Source: Brevibacillus centrosporus
GTDB lineage: Bacteria > Bacillota > Bacilli > Brevibacillales > Brevibacillaceae
DNA: 64,000 bases
Direction of reading: 5' to 3'
Assembly (NCBI RefSeq): GCF_003710815.1
Contig: NZ_RHHP01000008.1
Span: 124,001 to 188,000 of the forward strand
Both the position numbers and the translations under genes were made by a program. Below the pieces are notes generated by a model that was given only the letters and a program-made list of their open reading frames with translations, did not search any database and was not told the DNA's origin. Shown in pieces: positions 17,805 through 28,246 of the stretch (within the stretch, counting starts at the first letter, position 1; each line of letters begins with the position of its first letter).

Positions 17805-18176
17805 TTACCGGTTTTTCTTTTTCTTGGCCGACAACTTTTTCACACGTTGCGCGAGTGAAAGCGGCTTGCCTCTTCCTGCTGCCAGCTTCGGTTTTTTGAC
17901 CTTGCTCCGCTTCCCTTTGACGTCCTTGCGCATCAGGCTTCCCAGCTCATCCATCGTCAGGGATTTTCCGCTTTTCATCCGTTCCTTCACTTTTTCCTTT
18001 GTTTCTTCCGGAACATTCAGCCCCATATCGGACAGCTCACTCATGACCGCGTCTATGTCCTGGGAGCCGCCTTTCGGGAATTTTTCGGCAAGCTTCATAA
18101 TGTCGGCCAGTGTCCATTCCCGCCCTGTCTTCTTGCTTAGCTTGCCCAGCAAATCGGCAACAAAATCTCCGCTCAA
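17805..18176 (-). CDS. SpoVIF-like small basic protein within the purine cluster
   Basis: A 123-residue protein. Residues about 10-85 resemble the SpoVIF (YjcC) family from memory: a KKTG motif, then DIMKLAEKF, DIDAVMSELSDMGL, VPEETKEKVKERMKSGK and a final MDELGSLM. The last 40 residues are an added Lys/Arg-rich tail ending KKLSAKKKKNR, longer than the B. subtilis protein (about 85 aa). A good AGGAGG precedes ATG 18176. It lies between the purN terminator and the purH promoter, so it may be expressed on its own. AC-17-CATATGGTG at 18214-18241 resembles a sporulation sigma-K promoter, with low certainty. The alternative is an uncharacterised nucleic-acid-binding protein. Confidence 0.55.
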   Translation of the reverse strand: MSGDFVADLLGKLSKKTGREWTLADIMKLAEKFPKGGSQDIDAVMSELSDMGLNVPEETKEKVKERMKSGKSLTMDELGSLMRKDVKGKRSKVKKPKLAAGRGKPLSLAQRVKKLSAKKKKNR

Positions 18177-18275
18177 ATGGGCCCCTCCTCGATTACGGCT
18201 TTGCTCTTCTATTCACCATATGTCGAGAGACTCCATTTGGTTTGCTATCTCCACGCTTGTCATGGTTTCACGAAA

Positions 18276-18313
18276 ACGAAAAAAGCGCTTGTTCCAAGAA
18301 CGTAAGCGCCTTT
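18276..18313 (-). terminator. Terminator after purN
   Basis: On the minus strand AAGGCGCTTACGTTC pairs imperfectly with GAACAAGCGCTTTTTT, a hairpin followed by a T run. It suggests that the purC-N transcript ends here and that purH-D is a separate unit. Confidence 0.65.
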
Positions 18314-18326
18314 CCTACCTATTGAA

Positions 18327-18935
18327 TTACACCAGCTGGACATGGCGTCCTTCCAGCTTCACTCGTCCTTCTACCAACCAGCCGATCACGTCTACCAAAA
18401 GACCATGCTCGACCTCATGGATGCGCGCCGCCAATGTTTCCGCTGTATCGTTTTCCTGCACGGCTACGGGAATCTGTGCGATGATCGGCCCGGTATCCAG
18501 TCCGGCGTCCACCACATGTACCGTTACCCCCGTAATCTTTACCCCGTATGCCAGTGCCTGACCAACCGCATCCTTGCCCGTAAATGCTGGCAAAAGGGAC
18601 GGATGCAGGTTGATAATGCGGCCTTCATAGGCAGCAAGCAGCGTCTCTCCGACCAAGCGCATGTAACCAGCCAGGACGACGAGAGAAACACCGCGCTTTT
18701 GCAGCTCTGCCACGATCTCGGTCTCAAATGCCGTTTTATCCGCATACGCTTTTGGCTGAAACACAAACGCCTCAATACCGAGACGCTCTGCGCGCTCCAA
18801 CACTTTTGCTCCCGGCTTGTCGCAGATGAGCAGCGAGACCTCCACACCCTTCAGTCGTCCGCTTTGTACGGCTTGCACGATCGCTTCAAAGTTCGAGCCG
18901 CTGCCCGAGGCGAAAATGGCTACCTTTTTCACCAT
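18327..18935 (-). CDS. purN: Phosphoribosylglycinamide formyltransferase PurN
   Basis: A 202-residue enzyme that transfers a formyl group from 10-formyl-THF to GAR, giving FGAR. The N terminus [19 protein letters not shown] is the phosphate-binding loop. The catalytic set is [13 protein letters not shown] (Asn-His) and [16 protein letters not shown] (Asp). The ATG at 18935 overlaps the purM stop by seven bases, implying translational coupling. Confidence 0.96.
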   Translation of the reverse strand: MVKKVAIFASGSGSNFEAIVQAVQSGRLKGVEVSLLICDKPGAKVLERAERLGIEAFVFQPKAYADKTAFETEIVAELQKRGVSLVVLAGYMRLVGETLLAAYEGRIINLHPSLLPAFTGKDAVGQALAYGVKITGVTVHVVDAGLDTGPIIAQIPVAVQENDTAETLAARIHEVEHGLLVDVIGWLVEGRVKLEGRHVQLV

Positions 18936-19969
18936 TCCACCCCGTTGTATACGACCTTGCGTTCACCCGCCTGAATATTTCCAATCAGGTATGGCTTTTC
19001 TCCGAGCTCCTGCAGTTTTTCGATCACTGGGACAGCATCCTCTTGTTTGACAACCAGCATCATGCCAATCCCCATATTAAACGTTTTGTACATGTCCGGA
19101 TAGGAAATGCCGCCCGCTTCCTGAACGAGAGAGAAGATCGGCAGTACAGGCCAGGAACCGACATCGATCACAGCTTGCGTACCTTCTGGAAGGACACGCG
19201 GGATGTTTTCGGTGAAGCCGCCGCCTGTAATATGCGCCAGCGCTTTGACTTCAAACGATTCCAGGACGGAGAGAACCTGCTTCACGTAAATGCGGGTAGG
19301 GGTCAACAGCTCTTCGCCCAGCTTTTTCCCCAGCACATCTACATGATCGTGCAAGGACATGCCTTTGTCCGCCAGAAGCACCTTGCGCACGAGAGAAAAA
19401 CCGTTGCTGTGCACGCCGCTGGACGCCAGGCCAATCAACACATCACCTGCTGCGACAGTAGAACCGGTGATCATCTTGCTCTCGTCTACAACACCTACGG
19501 TAAAGCCAGCGATATCATACTCGCCTTCCGCATACATGCCCGGCATTTCCGCCGTTTCCCCACCGATCAGGGAACAGCCTGCCTGGGAGCAGCCATCTGC
19601 AATCCCTTTAACGATCGCTTCGATCTTTTCCGGAATCACTTTATCGACAGCCAGGTAGTCGAGGAAAAAGAGCGGCTCTGCCCCTTGCACAACCACGTCG
19701 TTCACGCACATTGCTACAGCGTCAATGCCAATGGTATCGTGCTTATCCATCGCAAATGCCAGCTTCAGCTTTGTGCCGACACCGTCTGTACCCGATACGA
19801 GTACCGGCTTTTCGTATTTCTTTGTATCCATGCGGAACAGCGCACCGAAGCCGCCCAAATCGGTCAGCACCTCGGGACGGAATGTCCGTTTTACGTGTTT
19901 TTTCATGCGCTCGACAGCTTCGTTCCCCGCGTCGATATCTACGCCTGCTTGTTTGTATGCTTCACTCAT
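18929..19969 (-). CDS. purM: Phosphoribosylformylglycinamidine cyclo-ligase (AIR synthetase) PurM
   Basis: A 346-residue ATP-dependent enzyme that closes the imidazole ring, converting FGAM to AIR. Family segments are [44 protein letters not shown] and [19 protein letters not shown] (each within the ATP/phosphate sites). Length is standard. It lies 34 bases downstream of purF and overlaps purN. Confidence 0.96.
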   Translation of the reverse strand: MSEAYKQAGVDIDAGNEAVERMKKHVKRTFRPEVLTDLGGFGALFRMDTKKYEKPVLVSGTDGVGTKLKLAFAMDKHDTIGIDAVAMCVNDVVVQGAEPLFFLDYLAVDKVIPEKIEAIVKGIADGCSQAGCSLIGGETAEMPGMYAEGEYDIAGFTVGVVDESKMITGSTVAAGDVLIGLASSGVHSNGFSLVRKVLLADKGMSLHDHVDVLGKKLGEELLTPTRIYVKQVLSVLESFEVKALAHITGGGFTENIPRVLPEGTQAVIDVGSWPVLPIFSLVQEAGGISYPDMYKTFNMGIGMMLVVKQEDAVPVIEKLQELGEKPYLIGNIQAGERKVVYNGVEW

Positions 19970-20003
19970 CGTTTCTCCCCCTTGGACGAGGTGCTAGCCT
20001 GCC

Positions 20004-21422
20004 TTAGCACTTGAGCGCTGGCAACGCTTCTTCAAAATCGATTTCAGTCGGGTATTGTCCGGTAAAGCAAGCGAGACAATGGCCTCTATTCGGAGCCGAG
20101 TCTTCGCGGCCGATCGCTTCGAGCATTCCTTCTACAGACAGGAACGAAAGCGAATCTGCCTCGATAGCCAGGCGGATTTCCTCAACGGATTTGGTAGCCG
20201 CGATCAACTCTTCACGAGACGAGGTGTCAATGCCGTAGAAGCACGGATTCATGACAGGCGGAGAGCTGATGCGTACATGGACTTCTTTTGCACCTGCTTC
20301 ACGCAGCATACGGACGATGCGGTTGCTCGTAGTACCACGAACGATGGAATCGTCAATCATCACGACGCGTTTGCCTTCCACTACCTTGCGTACAGCAGAC
20401 AGCTTCAGATGAACCGCGCGTTCACGCAGCTCCTGGCTCGGTTGAATAAACGTACGGCCTACATAGCGATTTTTGATCAAACCGATCTCATAAGGAATAC
20501 CTGTCGCTTCCGCAAAGCCGATAGCAGCGGAAGTACTTGAATCGGGTACCCCGATGATGACATCTGCATCAATGGAAGCTTCTTTGGCAAGCTGCTTGCC
20601 GAGGCGTTTGCGCGCCATGTGCACGTTGATCCCGTCGATATCGCTGTCGGGACGTGCGAAGTAAATGTATTCAAAGATGCACATCGAGCGCTGTGTCTTT
20701 TCAGTGTGCGAGGTTTCTACAATGCCGTTTTCATCCACGATAATGAGCTCGCCTGGTTGAACATCGCGCCAGTACTCGGCACCGATGATGTCAAACGCAC
20801 AGGTTTCAGAAGCGACACAGATGGCGTCTCCCAATCGACCAAGAGACAGCGGGCGCAGCCCGTTTGGATCGAGAGCGATCACCAGCTGATTTTGGTTCAT
20901 GACACACAGCGCATAGGCACCTTTAATGTGCTGCAGGGCATCTTTTACCGCGCCCGGAAGATCAGGACGCTCCGAGCGTGCAATCAGATGGGCGATGACT
21001 TCTGTGTCACTGGTTGTTTGGAAAATGGAGCCTTTTGCTTCCAGCTCTTTGCGGAGTACAGCCGCATTCACTAGGTTTCCGTTGTGCGCGACGGCCATGC
21101 TGCCCTGTGCGTAGCGGAAAAAGAGCGGCTGCGCGTTTTCGATTTTGCTGGAGCCTGCTGTGGTATAGCGTGTGTGTCCAATAGCGATGTGACCTTTGAA
21201 CTTCTCCAGATCGCCTTTGCCAAACGCTTCCGATACGAGGCCCATTCCACGGTGCTTATACCACTTCTCGCCGTCGGAGGCGCAGATACCTGCGCTCTCC
21301 TGACCGCGATGCTGCAGAGCATGCAGCCCCAAGTAAGTCAGCTGGGGAGCTTCCTTGTGGTTGTAGATGCCAAAGACGCCGCATTCTTCATTCAGTTCGT
21401 CCCAGATTACCCGATCAAACAT
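20004..21422 (-). CDS. purF: Amidophosphoribosyltransferase PurF
   Basis: A 472-residue enzyme making phosphoribosylamine from PRPP and glutamine, the committed step. An N-terminal propeptide ([13 protein letters not shown]) precedes Cys14 of ECGVFGIY, which becomes the catalytic N-terminal nucleophile after cleavage, as in B. subtilis. The PRPP site is [18 protein letters not shown]. Cysteines in [18 protein letters not shown] and HCLACF match the [4Fe-4S] ligands of the Bacillus type, which make the enzyme oxygen-labile. The first 16 bases overlap purL. Confidence 0.97.
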   Translation of the reverse strand: MFDRVIWDELNEECGVFGIYNHKEAPQLTYLGLHALQHRGQESAGICASDGEKWYKHRGMGLVSEAFGKGDLEKFKGHIAIGHTRYTTAGSSKIENAQPLFFRYAQGSMAVAHNGNLVNAAVLRKELEAKGSIFQTTSDTEVIAHLIARSERPDLPGAVKDALQHIKGAYALCVMNQNQLVIALDPNGLRPLSLGRLGDAICVASETCAFDIIGAEYWRDVQPGELIIVDENGIVETSHTEKTQRSMCIFEYIYFARPDSDIDGINVHMARKRLGKQLAKEASIDADVIIGVPDSSTSAAIGFAEATGIPYEIGLIKNRYVGRTFIQPSQELRERAVHLKLSAVRKVVEGKRVVMIDDSIVRGTTSNRIVRMLREAGAKEVHVRISSPPVMNPCFYGIDTSSREELIAATKSVEEIRLAIEADSLSFLSVEGMLEAIGREDSAPNRGHCLACFTGQYPTEIDFEEALPALKC

Positions 21423-23650
21423 GGAATCGCATCCTTCCAGGCTGCTTTCACCTCTTGAATCGAAGCGTTGACCGCTTCTGTACCGTTCACGTTGATCACC
21501 AGTTTATCTCCGCCTGTCGTTCCGATTTGCTTCGCTGGCACACCATGCTGCGCTGCCAAAGCAAGCAGAGCCTGCGCCTTGCCCTCGGATGTACTGAGCA
21601 AGATACGGGATTGCGACTCACTAAACAAGAGAACGTCTGGACGCAGTTCGGATTCCAGAGACACCTTCGCACCGAAGCCCTCTCCGAAGCAGGATTCTGC
21701 CAGGGCTACACCCAGACCGCCTTCAGACAGGTCGTGAGCAGACTTGACGAGGCCTTGACGGATCGCAGCCAGCGTCGCCTTTTGAACAGCTGCTTCTTTC
21801 GCCAGATCGATTTGCGGCGGACGGCCCGAGATAGCGCCTGTCGCCAGCTTTTGATATTCGGAGCCGCCCAGCTCCGCGAATGTCTCACCCAACAGGATGA
21901 TCGCGTCGCCTTCGTGCTTGAAGTTTTGCGTAGTGATGTGATCCACATCCGTGATTAAACCAACCATACCGACAGTAGGAGTCGGGTAGATCGCGTCGCC
22001 GCTGCGCTCGTTGTAGAAGGATACGTTCCCGCCGATGACAGGAGAATCCAGCGCTACGCACGCTTCGCTCATCCCTTCGCACGCTTGTTCAAACTGCCAG
22101 AACACCTCAGGCTTTTCCGGGCTGCCGAAGTTCAGGCAGTCTGTGATCGCCAGTGGCTCTGCACCGGAGCAAACGACGTTACGAGCCGATTCGGCTACCG
22201 CAATCGCACCGCCTACTTTTGGATCGAGGTACACATAGCGTCCGTTGCAATCCGTGCTCATCGCCAGCGCCTTGCGCGTGCCGCGAACCATCACGACCGC
22301 TGCGTCAGAGCCAGGCTTGACTGCGGTGTTTGCACGTACGATGTGATCGTACTGCTCATACACCCACGATTTGTTCGCTACAGTAGGCTGAGCGAGCAAG
22401 CTTTTCAGCGTTTCGTTCAGGTCAGCAGGCTGGCTGATAGCCGCTACTGCATCCACATTGGCGTTTGCTTCATAGTAAGCAGGTACTGCCGATGGACGGT
22501 GGTACACAGGCGCTTCATCTGCCAGGCTGTTTACAGGTACTTCAGCAACGACCTCGCCTTTTTGCAGCAGGCGCAGCATGCTGTCTTCCGTTACTTTACC
22601 CACGACCGCAGATGCCAAGCCCCATTTATCGAAAATCGCAATCGCTTCTGCTTCCTTGCCTTTTTCTACGACAACGAGCATGCGCTCTTGGGATTCGGAG
22701 AGCATCATTTCGTAAGCAGACATGCCTGCTTCACGCTGTGGAACGAGGTCCAGGTTCATTTCGATACCGTTGCCCGCTTTGGAGGCCATCTCGGAGCTGG
22801 AGCTGGTAAGACCCGCTGCACCCATGTCCTGAATCCCTACGACGATCCCAGTGTCGATCAGCTCCAGGCATGCTTCGAGCAACAGCTTTTCCATGAACGG
22901 GTCGCCCACTTGTACAGCTGGACGCTTTTTCTCCGATTCTTCGGTGAGCTCTTCGGAAGCAAAGGTCGCTCCGTGAATACCGTCGCGTCCCGTGCTGGAG
23001 CCTACGTAGATGACGGGGTTGCCAATACCGGAAGCCACACCCTTTTGAATCTTGTCATGGTCGATGAGGCCGACGCACATCGCGTTTACCAGCGGGTTGC
23101 CTTCATAGGTCGGGTCGAAGTTCACTTCGCCGCCTACTGTTGGGATCCCGATGCAGTTGCCGTAGCCAGCGATACCAGCAACCACGTGTTCAAACAAATA
23201 TTTCACGCGAGGAGTTTTCAGCTCCCCGAAACGAAGCGAGTTCAATACCGCAATCGGACGAGCACCCATGGAGAACACGTCACGGATAATACCGCCCACC
23301 CCTGTCGCTGCACCTTGGTAAGGCTCGATCGCAGATGGGTGGTTATGGCTTTCGATTTTGAATACAACCGCTTGCTTGTCGCCGATGTCTACGATACCGG
23401 CACCTTCCCCTGGACCTTGCAGAACGCGTGGACCCTTGGTAGGGAAACGGCGCAAGACAGGCTTGGAGTTTTTGTAAGAGCAGTGCTCCGACCACATAAC
23501 GCTGTAAAGACCAGTCTCTGTCCAGTTCGGCTTGCGGCCGATGATGTCTACAACGCGTTGGTATTCTTCATCCGTCAGACCAATCTCGCGGTAGAGCTTC
23601 TGATCGGCAATTTGTTCGGCTGTCGGTTCTTTATGCGTGAGTTGTGACAC
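21407..23650 (-). CDS. purL: FGAM synthase subunit II PurL (small type)
   Basis: A 747-residue synthetase subunit; together with PurQ (glutaminase) and PurS it converts FGAR to FGAM. The length is that of the small Gram-positive PurL. Recognised segments are [20 protein letters not shown] near the N terminus, [33 protein letters not shown] (in two stretches), [16 protein letters not shown] [17 protein letters not shown], and the second AIRS-like half with [15 protein letters not shown]. The GTG start at 23650 follows GGAGGG. It overlaps purQ by 20 bases and purF by 16, so the three are tightly coupled. Confidence 0.97.
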   Translation of the reverse strand: MSQLTHKEPTAEQIADQKLYREIGLTDEEYQRVVDIIGRKPNWTETGLYSVMWSEHCSYKNSKPVLRRFPTKGPRVLQGPGEGAGIVDIGDKQAVVFKIESHNHPSAIEPYQGAATGVGGIIRDVFSMGARPIAVLNSLRFGELKTPRVKYLFEHVVAGIAGYGNCIGIPTVGGEVNFDPTYEGNPLVNAMCVGLIDHDKIQKGVASGIGNPVIYVGSSTGRDGIHGATFASEELTEESEKKRPAVQVGDPFMEKLLLEACLELIDTGIVVGIQDMGAAGLTSSSSEMASKAGNGIEMNLDLVPQREAGMSAYEMMLSESQERMLVVVEKGKEAEAIAIFDKWGLASAVVGKVTEDSMLRLLQKGEVVAEVPVNSLADEAPVYHRPSAVPAYYEANANVDAVAAISQPADLNETLKSLLAQPTVANKSWVYEQYDHIVRANTAVKPGSDAAVVMVRGTRKALAMSTDCNGRYVYLDPKVGGAIAVAESARNVVCSGAEPLAITDCLNFGSPEKPEVFWQFEQACEGMSEACVALDSPVIGGNVSFYNERSGDAIYPTPTVGMVGLITDVDHITTQNFKHEGDAIILLGETFAELGGSEYQKLATGAISGRPPQIDLAKEAAVQKATLAAIRQGLVKSAHDLSEGGLGVALAESCFGEGFGAKVSLESELRPDVLLFSESQSRILLSTSEGKAQALLALAAQHGVPAKQIGTTGGDKLVINVNGTEAVNASIQEVKAAWKDAIPCLIG

Positions 23651-24323
23651 TGCTTTTTTCCCTCCACGTCTTCAGGATCGAGGTAAACATACGGCGTCCG
23701 TCATCGGAAGTCATCCAAGTGTGGACAGCACGCTCTGGGTGAGGCATCATACCGAGCACGTTGCCACGCTCGTTGCAAATGCCCGCGATATCTTCAAGAG
23801 AGCCATTCGGGTTTTCACCGTGATAGCGGAAGACGATCTGGCCATTGGCTTTGAGCTTTGCCAGTGTCTCTTCATCACAGTAGTAGTTTCCTTCGCCATG
23901 AGCGATTGGAATATGAATTTCTTCCCCAACCGCATAGTCGCGGGTAAACGGGGTATCGTTGTTTTCCACGCGCAGCGCAGACAGCTTGCAGCGGAACTTG
24001 AGGGAACGGTTGCGCAGAAGAGCTCCTGGCAACAGTCCGACTTCGGTCAGGATCTGGAAACCGTTGCAGATCCCCATAACCAGCTTGCCTTCCTCTGCTG
24101 CTTTCACTACTTGTTCCATGACCGGCGAAAAGCGGGCGACGGCGCCACAGCGCAGGTAATCTCCATAGGAGAAGCCGCCTGGCAACAGGATCGCGTCATA
24201 TTGAGAAAGCTCTGTATCCGAGTGCCATACGTAATCTACCGGCACTCCCATGACGTCTTCAACCGCGTTGTACAAATCGATGTCGGCATTGGAGCCGGGA
24301 AAGACGATAACCGCTACTCGCAT
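23631..24323 (-). CDS. purQ: FGAM synthase subunit I (glutaminase) PurQ
   Basis: A 230-residue class I glutamine amidotransferase that feeds ammonia to PurL. It starts [20 protein letters not shown]. The nucleophile lies in [10 protein letters not shown], and the His-Glu pair in MMPHPERAV. The frame is open 40 codons further upstream, but ATG 24323 gives the conserved start. It is four bases after purS and overlaps purL. Confidence 0.96.
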   Translation of the reverse strand: MRVAVIVFPGSNADIDLYNAVEDVMGVPVDYVWHSDTELSQYDAILLPGGFSYGDYLRCGAVARFSPVMEQVVKAAEEGKLVMGICNGFQILTEVGLLPGALLRNRSLKFRCKLSALRVENNDTPFTRDYAVGEEIHIPIAHGEGNYYCDEETLAKLKANGQIVFRYHGENPNGSLEDIAGICNERGNVLGMMPHPERAVHTWMTSDDGRRMFTSILKTWREKSSVTTHA

Positions 24324-24327
24324 GACG

Positions 24328-24576
24328 TTAGCCCTCCACGATCTCAAAGCGATAGTCTTCAACCACCGTATTGGCCAGAAGCTTTTCAGCCATTTCACGA
24401 ACGCGCTCTTCTGCTTGTGCACGATCGTTCGTACCCAGCTCAAGCTCCATGTACTTACCGATGCGTACGTTGTTCACTTCATCAAAACCAAGGGAATGCA
24501 GGGCACCTTTCACTGCGTGGCCTTGCGGGTCCAAAACGCTCTCGCGCAAAGTTACGTATACGATTGCTTTAAACAT
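24328..24576 (-). CDS. purS: FGAM synthase subunit PurS
   Basis: An 82-residue small subunit that bridges PurL and PurQ and is needed for ammonia channelling in Gram-positive bacteria. The sequence shows [20 protein letters not shown], then [19 protein letters not shown], the PurS pattern. Its ATG overlaps the end of purC by eight bases. Confidence 0.95.
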   Translation of the reverse strand: MFKAIVYVTLRESVLDPQGHAVKGALHSLGFDEVNNVRIGKYMELELGTNDRAQAEERVREMAEKLLANTVVEDYRFEIVEG

Positions 24577-25300
24577 GTACGTCTCCTCCCAGTCTCTTCA
24601 GCATTTCCTGATAAGCTTCTTCTACGTTGCCCAAATCACGACGGAAGCGGTCTTTATCCAGCTTTTCGTTTGTTTCGGAGTCCCAGAACCGGCATGTATC
24701 CGGCGATATTTCATCGGCGAGGAGAATCTCTCCGTCCGCTGTTTTCCCAAATTCCAATTTAAAATCGACAAGTGTAATATTGCGCTCCCGCAAGTATGGA
24801 CGCAGCACTTCATTAACTGCGAGACCCATTTTCTCCAGAGTCGCTTGATCGCTTTCGCTCGCGATCCCCAACACTTTGATGTGAGAGGCATTCACCAGCG
24901 GATCTCCCAATGCGTCGTCTTTGTAGTAAAACTCGACAACAGGCTGCGGAAGAGGGGTTCCTTCCTCCATACCCAGCCGCTTCGCCAGAGAACCTGCTGC
25001 GATATTGCGGACGACTACTTCCAAAGGGATGATTTCCACTTTGCGAACGACTTGCTCAGTGGCTGACAACAGACGAACAAAATGGTTGTCGATCCCACGC
25101 TCTTTTAGCATCGTAAAAAAGATTGCCGTAATCCGGTTGTTGAGCTCGCCTTTGCCCGTGATTTGCGCTCTTTTTTCTCCGTTAAATGCTGTTGCGTCGT
25201 CTTTATACTCCACCCAGTATTGATCAGGCGTCGATGTCCGATAAATACGTTTCGCCTTACCTTCGTAGAGTTGTTCCTGTTTTTCCACTGTAGGAGCCAC
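24569..25300 (-). CDS. purC: SAICAR synthetase PurC
   Basis: A 243-residue enzyme joining CAIR and aspartate with ATP to give SAICAR. It begins near [14 protein letters not shown] and has [49 protein letters not shown] and [13 protein letters not shown], all signature regions. It is the first gene of this transcription unit. In most Bacillales purB lies directly upstream; here purB is about 37.7 kb away and purC has its own promoter with PurR-type elements. Confidence 0.97.
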   Translation of the reverse strand: MAPTVEKQEQLYEGKAKRIYRTSTPDQYWVEYKDDATAFNGEKRAQITGKGELNNRITAIFFTMLKERGIDNHFVRLLSATEQVVRKVEIIPLEVVVRNIAAGSLAKRLGMEEGTPLPQPVVEFYYKDDALGDPLVNASHIKVLGIASESDQATLEKMGLAVNEVLRPYLRERNITLVDFKLEFGKTADGEILLADEISPDTCRFWDSETNEKLDKDRFRRDLGNVEEAYQEMLKRLGGDVHV

Positions 25301-25335
25301 CTTCCCAGCTAAAAAGGTTGAGTTACTGTTAATTC

Positions 25336-25382
25336 ACGAACGATTCAACTACATTAAAACACAATCATACGCATTTATCAAC
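25336..25382 (-). promoter_or_regulatory. purC promoter
   Basis: On the minus strand: TTGATA (25377-25382), a 17-base spacer, TTTAAT (25354-25359), then 11 bases to GTTCGTG (complement CACGAAC, 25336-25342). The same arrangement occurs at the purH promoter. Transcription would start about 45-55 bases before purC. Confidence 0.65.
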
Positions 25383-25408
25383 GAAAAATGCGTGAACTAC
25401 GTTCGACA

Positions 25409-25421
25409 ATAGTTCGGAAAT
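25409..25421 (-). promoter_or_regulatory. PurBox upstream of the purC promoter
   Basis: The minus strand reads ATTTCCGAACTAT, a full match to the B. subtilis PurR consensus AWWWCCGAACWWT. A second CGAAC (TTGTCGAACG) lies about 8 bases closer to the gene and a GTGAAC copy, in opposite orientation, at 25393-25397. The position just upstream of the -35 fits PurR control. Confidence 0.6.
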
Positions 25422-25541
25422 TGCTAGTAAATCAGGTGAACACCCTATGTAAATATTCGTTTACAAACCCTCCATACCAGCTTTACATTTTCTCCTTACA
25501 ATAGATGGATGAGTAGGTCATTTTGACTAGGAGAAACATCT

Positions 25542-26847
25542 GTGAAAGTCAACGCAATCATTGCAGCTTTGATCGCACCATTTTATCGTCTACATCGCCA
25601 TACTCGATTACGCACCAAGATGATCGTTCCATTGCTCGGGATTTTGCTCATCTCTTCTTCTGTGATCGGTTTCACCTTCTATATGAGGGACTAAACGTCA
25701 GCAATACCTCGTAAAAGCAGGGGAAATTCATCCCATTGATAACGTAACCAGTGGGCCAATCGATATTCCTCAGGATGTGGCTCGCCAAATGATGACGGAA
25801 CGTTTTGGCGTCATGCATGTCAACGTAAACGGCACCGTACATACGCTTGCTTTTACTCATTCCCCGGATGAAAATTTCATCTACGTCATCGATATTCTCC
25901 AGGATGAGTATCTGGGTCCCTTGCATCAAACCACTCGGCTGATCTCGTCTACCGTGGCGATCAGCCTGCTGGTATCCGCCCTTTTATCCTGGTTCATTAC
26001 CAAGGGGATTACCGCCCCTTTTCAAAGCATGATAAAAGGCATACAGCAAGTAAGCCTCGGCGATCTCAACGGTTGCAGCTACTTCCGCCTATCACCATAT
26101 GAAAAATGACATGGACGAGCTGTTCAGCCAAATCGGAGCTATGCTGCATGCAGGGAGTCAAATGGAACAAGTGACTCAGACCGGGTATCAGCACATCGAC
26201 GATCTGAACGCCTTGATAACTCGCTTTGCCACTACTTATACCGGTTTGGACCAGCGAATGACGGGCCTGCGCGACCAATCCAACTCCATCGGCAGAGCGG
26301 TAATGCTGATCCAATCGATCGCGAAGCAGACCAAGCTTCTCGCCATGAATGCCGCGATCGAGGCAGCCCGAGCAGGCGCCTCTGGCCGTGGATTCGCGGT
26401 TGTAGCCGACGAGGTCACCAAGCTCGCTACCGAATCCGAACAGGCGACAATCGAAATCACTAAAATGATGGAGGGCGTCCAAAAAGAAACGCTCCAGGTC
26501 ACAGAGGAACGAGCCAAGCGCGGGAACAGCTCCAGCAAAGCCTGAAAAAGCTGTCAGAAGCAGAAGCGGCCTTTACCCAGCTGCGCACTGCTGTGGGCCG
26601 GACTTCTGGAGAGCTTCAAGCAGCCAACACGCGACTGGACGGCATATCCTCTGGCCTGCAGGAAGTAGATCATACCCTTACTACCTTTGTGGCTATCTCC
26701 CAGGAGACTTCGAGCAGTACAGAAGAAATGGGAGCCGCTTCCCGCGATCAGACTGCCTCCATTGATAAACCGCGACAGCTGGCAAAGCATTTGCTGCTGC
26801 TATCCGAACGCCTGCGCGATATCAGTGAAACATTCAAGATCGCTTGA
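25542..26847 (+). pseudogene. Methyl-accepting chemotaxis protein, broken by frameshifts
   Basis: Four fragments in order reconstruct one receptor. First is an N-terminal membrane segment (25542-25694; LRTKMIVPLLGILLISSSVI) ending in a stop. Next comes the rest of a short sensor domain, the second membrane helix and a HAMP start (to about 26085; SLLVSALLSWFITKGITAPF). Then follows the signalling tip, [20 protein letters not shown] and [11 protein letters not shown] (to 26545). The last is the C-terminal helix (to 26847). At least three frame changes and a probable loss in the sensor domain separate them, so no functional receptor is made. The GTG at 25542 has AGGAGAAA upstream. Confidence 0.85.
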
Positions 26848-26869
26848 TGCCCAACGCCGCATGAATGCC

Positions 26870-26900
26870 AAAAGGAGCCCTAAAAATGGGCTCCTTTTCT
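26870..26900 (+). terminator. Terminator after the chemotaxis pseudogene
   Basis: AAAAGGAGCCC at 26870 pairs with GGGCTCCTTTT at 26888 over a 7-base loop. The intact terminator shows that the decayed gene was once a transcription unit. Confidence 0.85.
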
Positions 26901-26957
26901 AAGCATGTGATAAACTGTTTTTGGTGCAACCTATACGGAAAGAAGGAAGGTATTCAG

Positions 26958-28162
26958 ATGTTTCCCTTTGAGGTATCGTTTCCTACCCACATTTACTTTG
27001 GCCTTGGTGAGTTGAAGCGTTTGGGCGAGGCTGCAAAGAGTTTGGGCAAAAAGGCGTTGCTCGTCACCGGCGGCAATGCTGCAAAGCGCACGGGGCTATT
27101 GGACCGGGTACATGCGCTATTGCAGGAAGCGGATGTAGACAGCATCCTGTTTGACAAGATCGAACCAAACCCACGGACGGCTACTGTCGATGCCGGAGCA
27201 GCCCTCGCTCGACAAAACGGATGCGACTTCATTCTCGCAGTCGGTGGCGGCTCTGTCATGGACGCGTCCAAGGCGATTGCTGCTGCAGCCCGCTCTGGAC
27301 GTCCGATCTACGACTATATGCGCGGCGCGGCAACCCAAGCGGCACGGGGAAAGAGCTCGTCCCCGTCCAGGACGCTTTGCCCATCCTGACTGTCCCGACT
27401 GTAGCAGCTACAGGCTCGGAAGCCAATAACATCAGTGTTCTGACACATTGGGATACTCATGAGAAATCGTCCATTAACGGTCCTGCTCTCTATCCGAGGA
27501 TTGCCATATTGGATCCCTCTATTACGTACACCGTTCCTGCTCGCGTCACAGCAGAAGCGTGCGCGGACATTTTCTCGCATCTGTTTGAAAGCTATTTGAT
27601 CAGCGCAGCGGGCACCCATGTGCAGGACGGATTATCAGAGACACTGATCAGACTTGTAGTCGAGCATTCCCTCACCGCCATCGAGCAGCCAGACAATGCA
27701 GAAGCTCGTTCCACCCTGCTCTGGGTAAGCACGCTAGGGATCAGCCCGTTTGCCAATGCCGGTCGAAATGCAGGTATGCCCTTGCACGGCGTGGAGCATC
27801 CACTGAGTGGCATCTACGATATGGCACACGGTCGGGGACTTGCGATCCTATCTCTTCCTTATTTTAAGCAGGTGATTCTCGCAGACCGCCCAGAGCGTCT
27901 GGCACGCATGGGACGCCACTGCTTCGGCGTCACTGCAGAGGATGAGCTGGCAGCAGCTGAGGCCACGATTGACGCTGTCCAGCATTGGTATGAGCGCATG
28001 GGAATTACCGAGCGTCTGTCTGATTTCGGGGTGACACGAGATGCCTTGAAGCGGATGGCTGACGAGGCTGTAACCATCGGTGGACGAGGCGTAGGATACT
28101 TGCCCAGCTCCCGCAGGCTGAACGCGGAGGACATCGTAAAGATCTACGAAGCGTGCTTATAA
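26958..28162 (+). pseudogene. Iron-containing alcohol dehydrogenase with one frameshift
   Basis: The 5' part (ATG 26958, AGAAGGAAGG upstream) reads FPFEVSFPTHIYFGLGELKR, then ILAVGGGSVMDASKAIAAA, the NAD-binding GGGS motif of the group III dehydrogenases. Near 27340-27350 the frame must shift. The 3' part continues TVPTVAATGSEANN, AEACADIFSHLFESYL and NAGMPLHGVEHPLSGIYDMAHG, containing the Asp and three His that bind iron. Everything else is intact, which fits either a recent single-base loss beside CGGGGAAA or a sequencing error. If repaired it would be a butanol-dehydrogenase-like (YugJ/YugK) enzyme of about 401 residues. Confidence 0.8.
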
Positions 28163-28246
28163 GCTTTTGCATATACACTGGCAAGCAATCGTGAATTTTG
28201 CGATAATACTTTTAGTAAAATAATTTTTATTATGGAGGTTGCGAAA

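Noticed and set aside
19043..20014. Long plus-strand open frame
   Set aside because: Antisense to purM; residue content is that of a mirror frame.
22085..23647. A 520-codon open frame on the plus strand
   Set aside because: Antisense to purL; composition typical of a shadow frame in a GC-rich gene.
25301..25541. Purine riboswitch before purC
   Set aside because: No conserved purine aptamer core or anti-terminator/terminator pair is seen; the region fits a PurR-type promoter instead.
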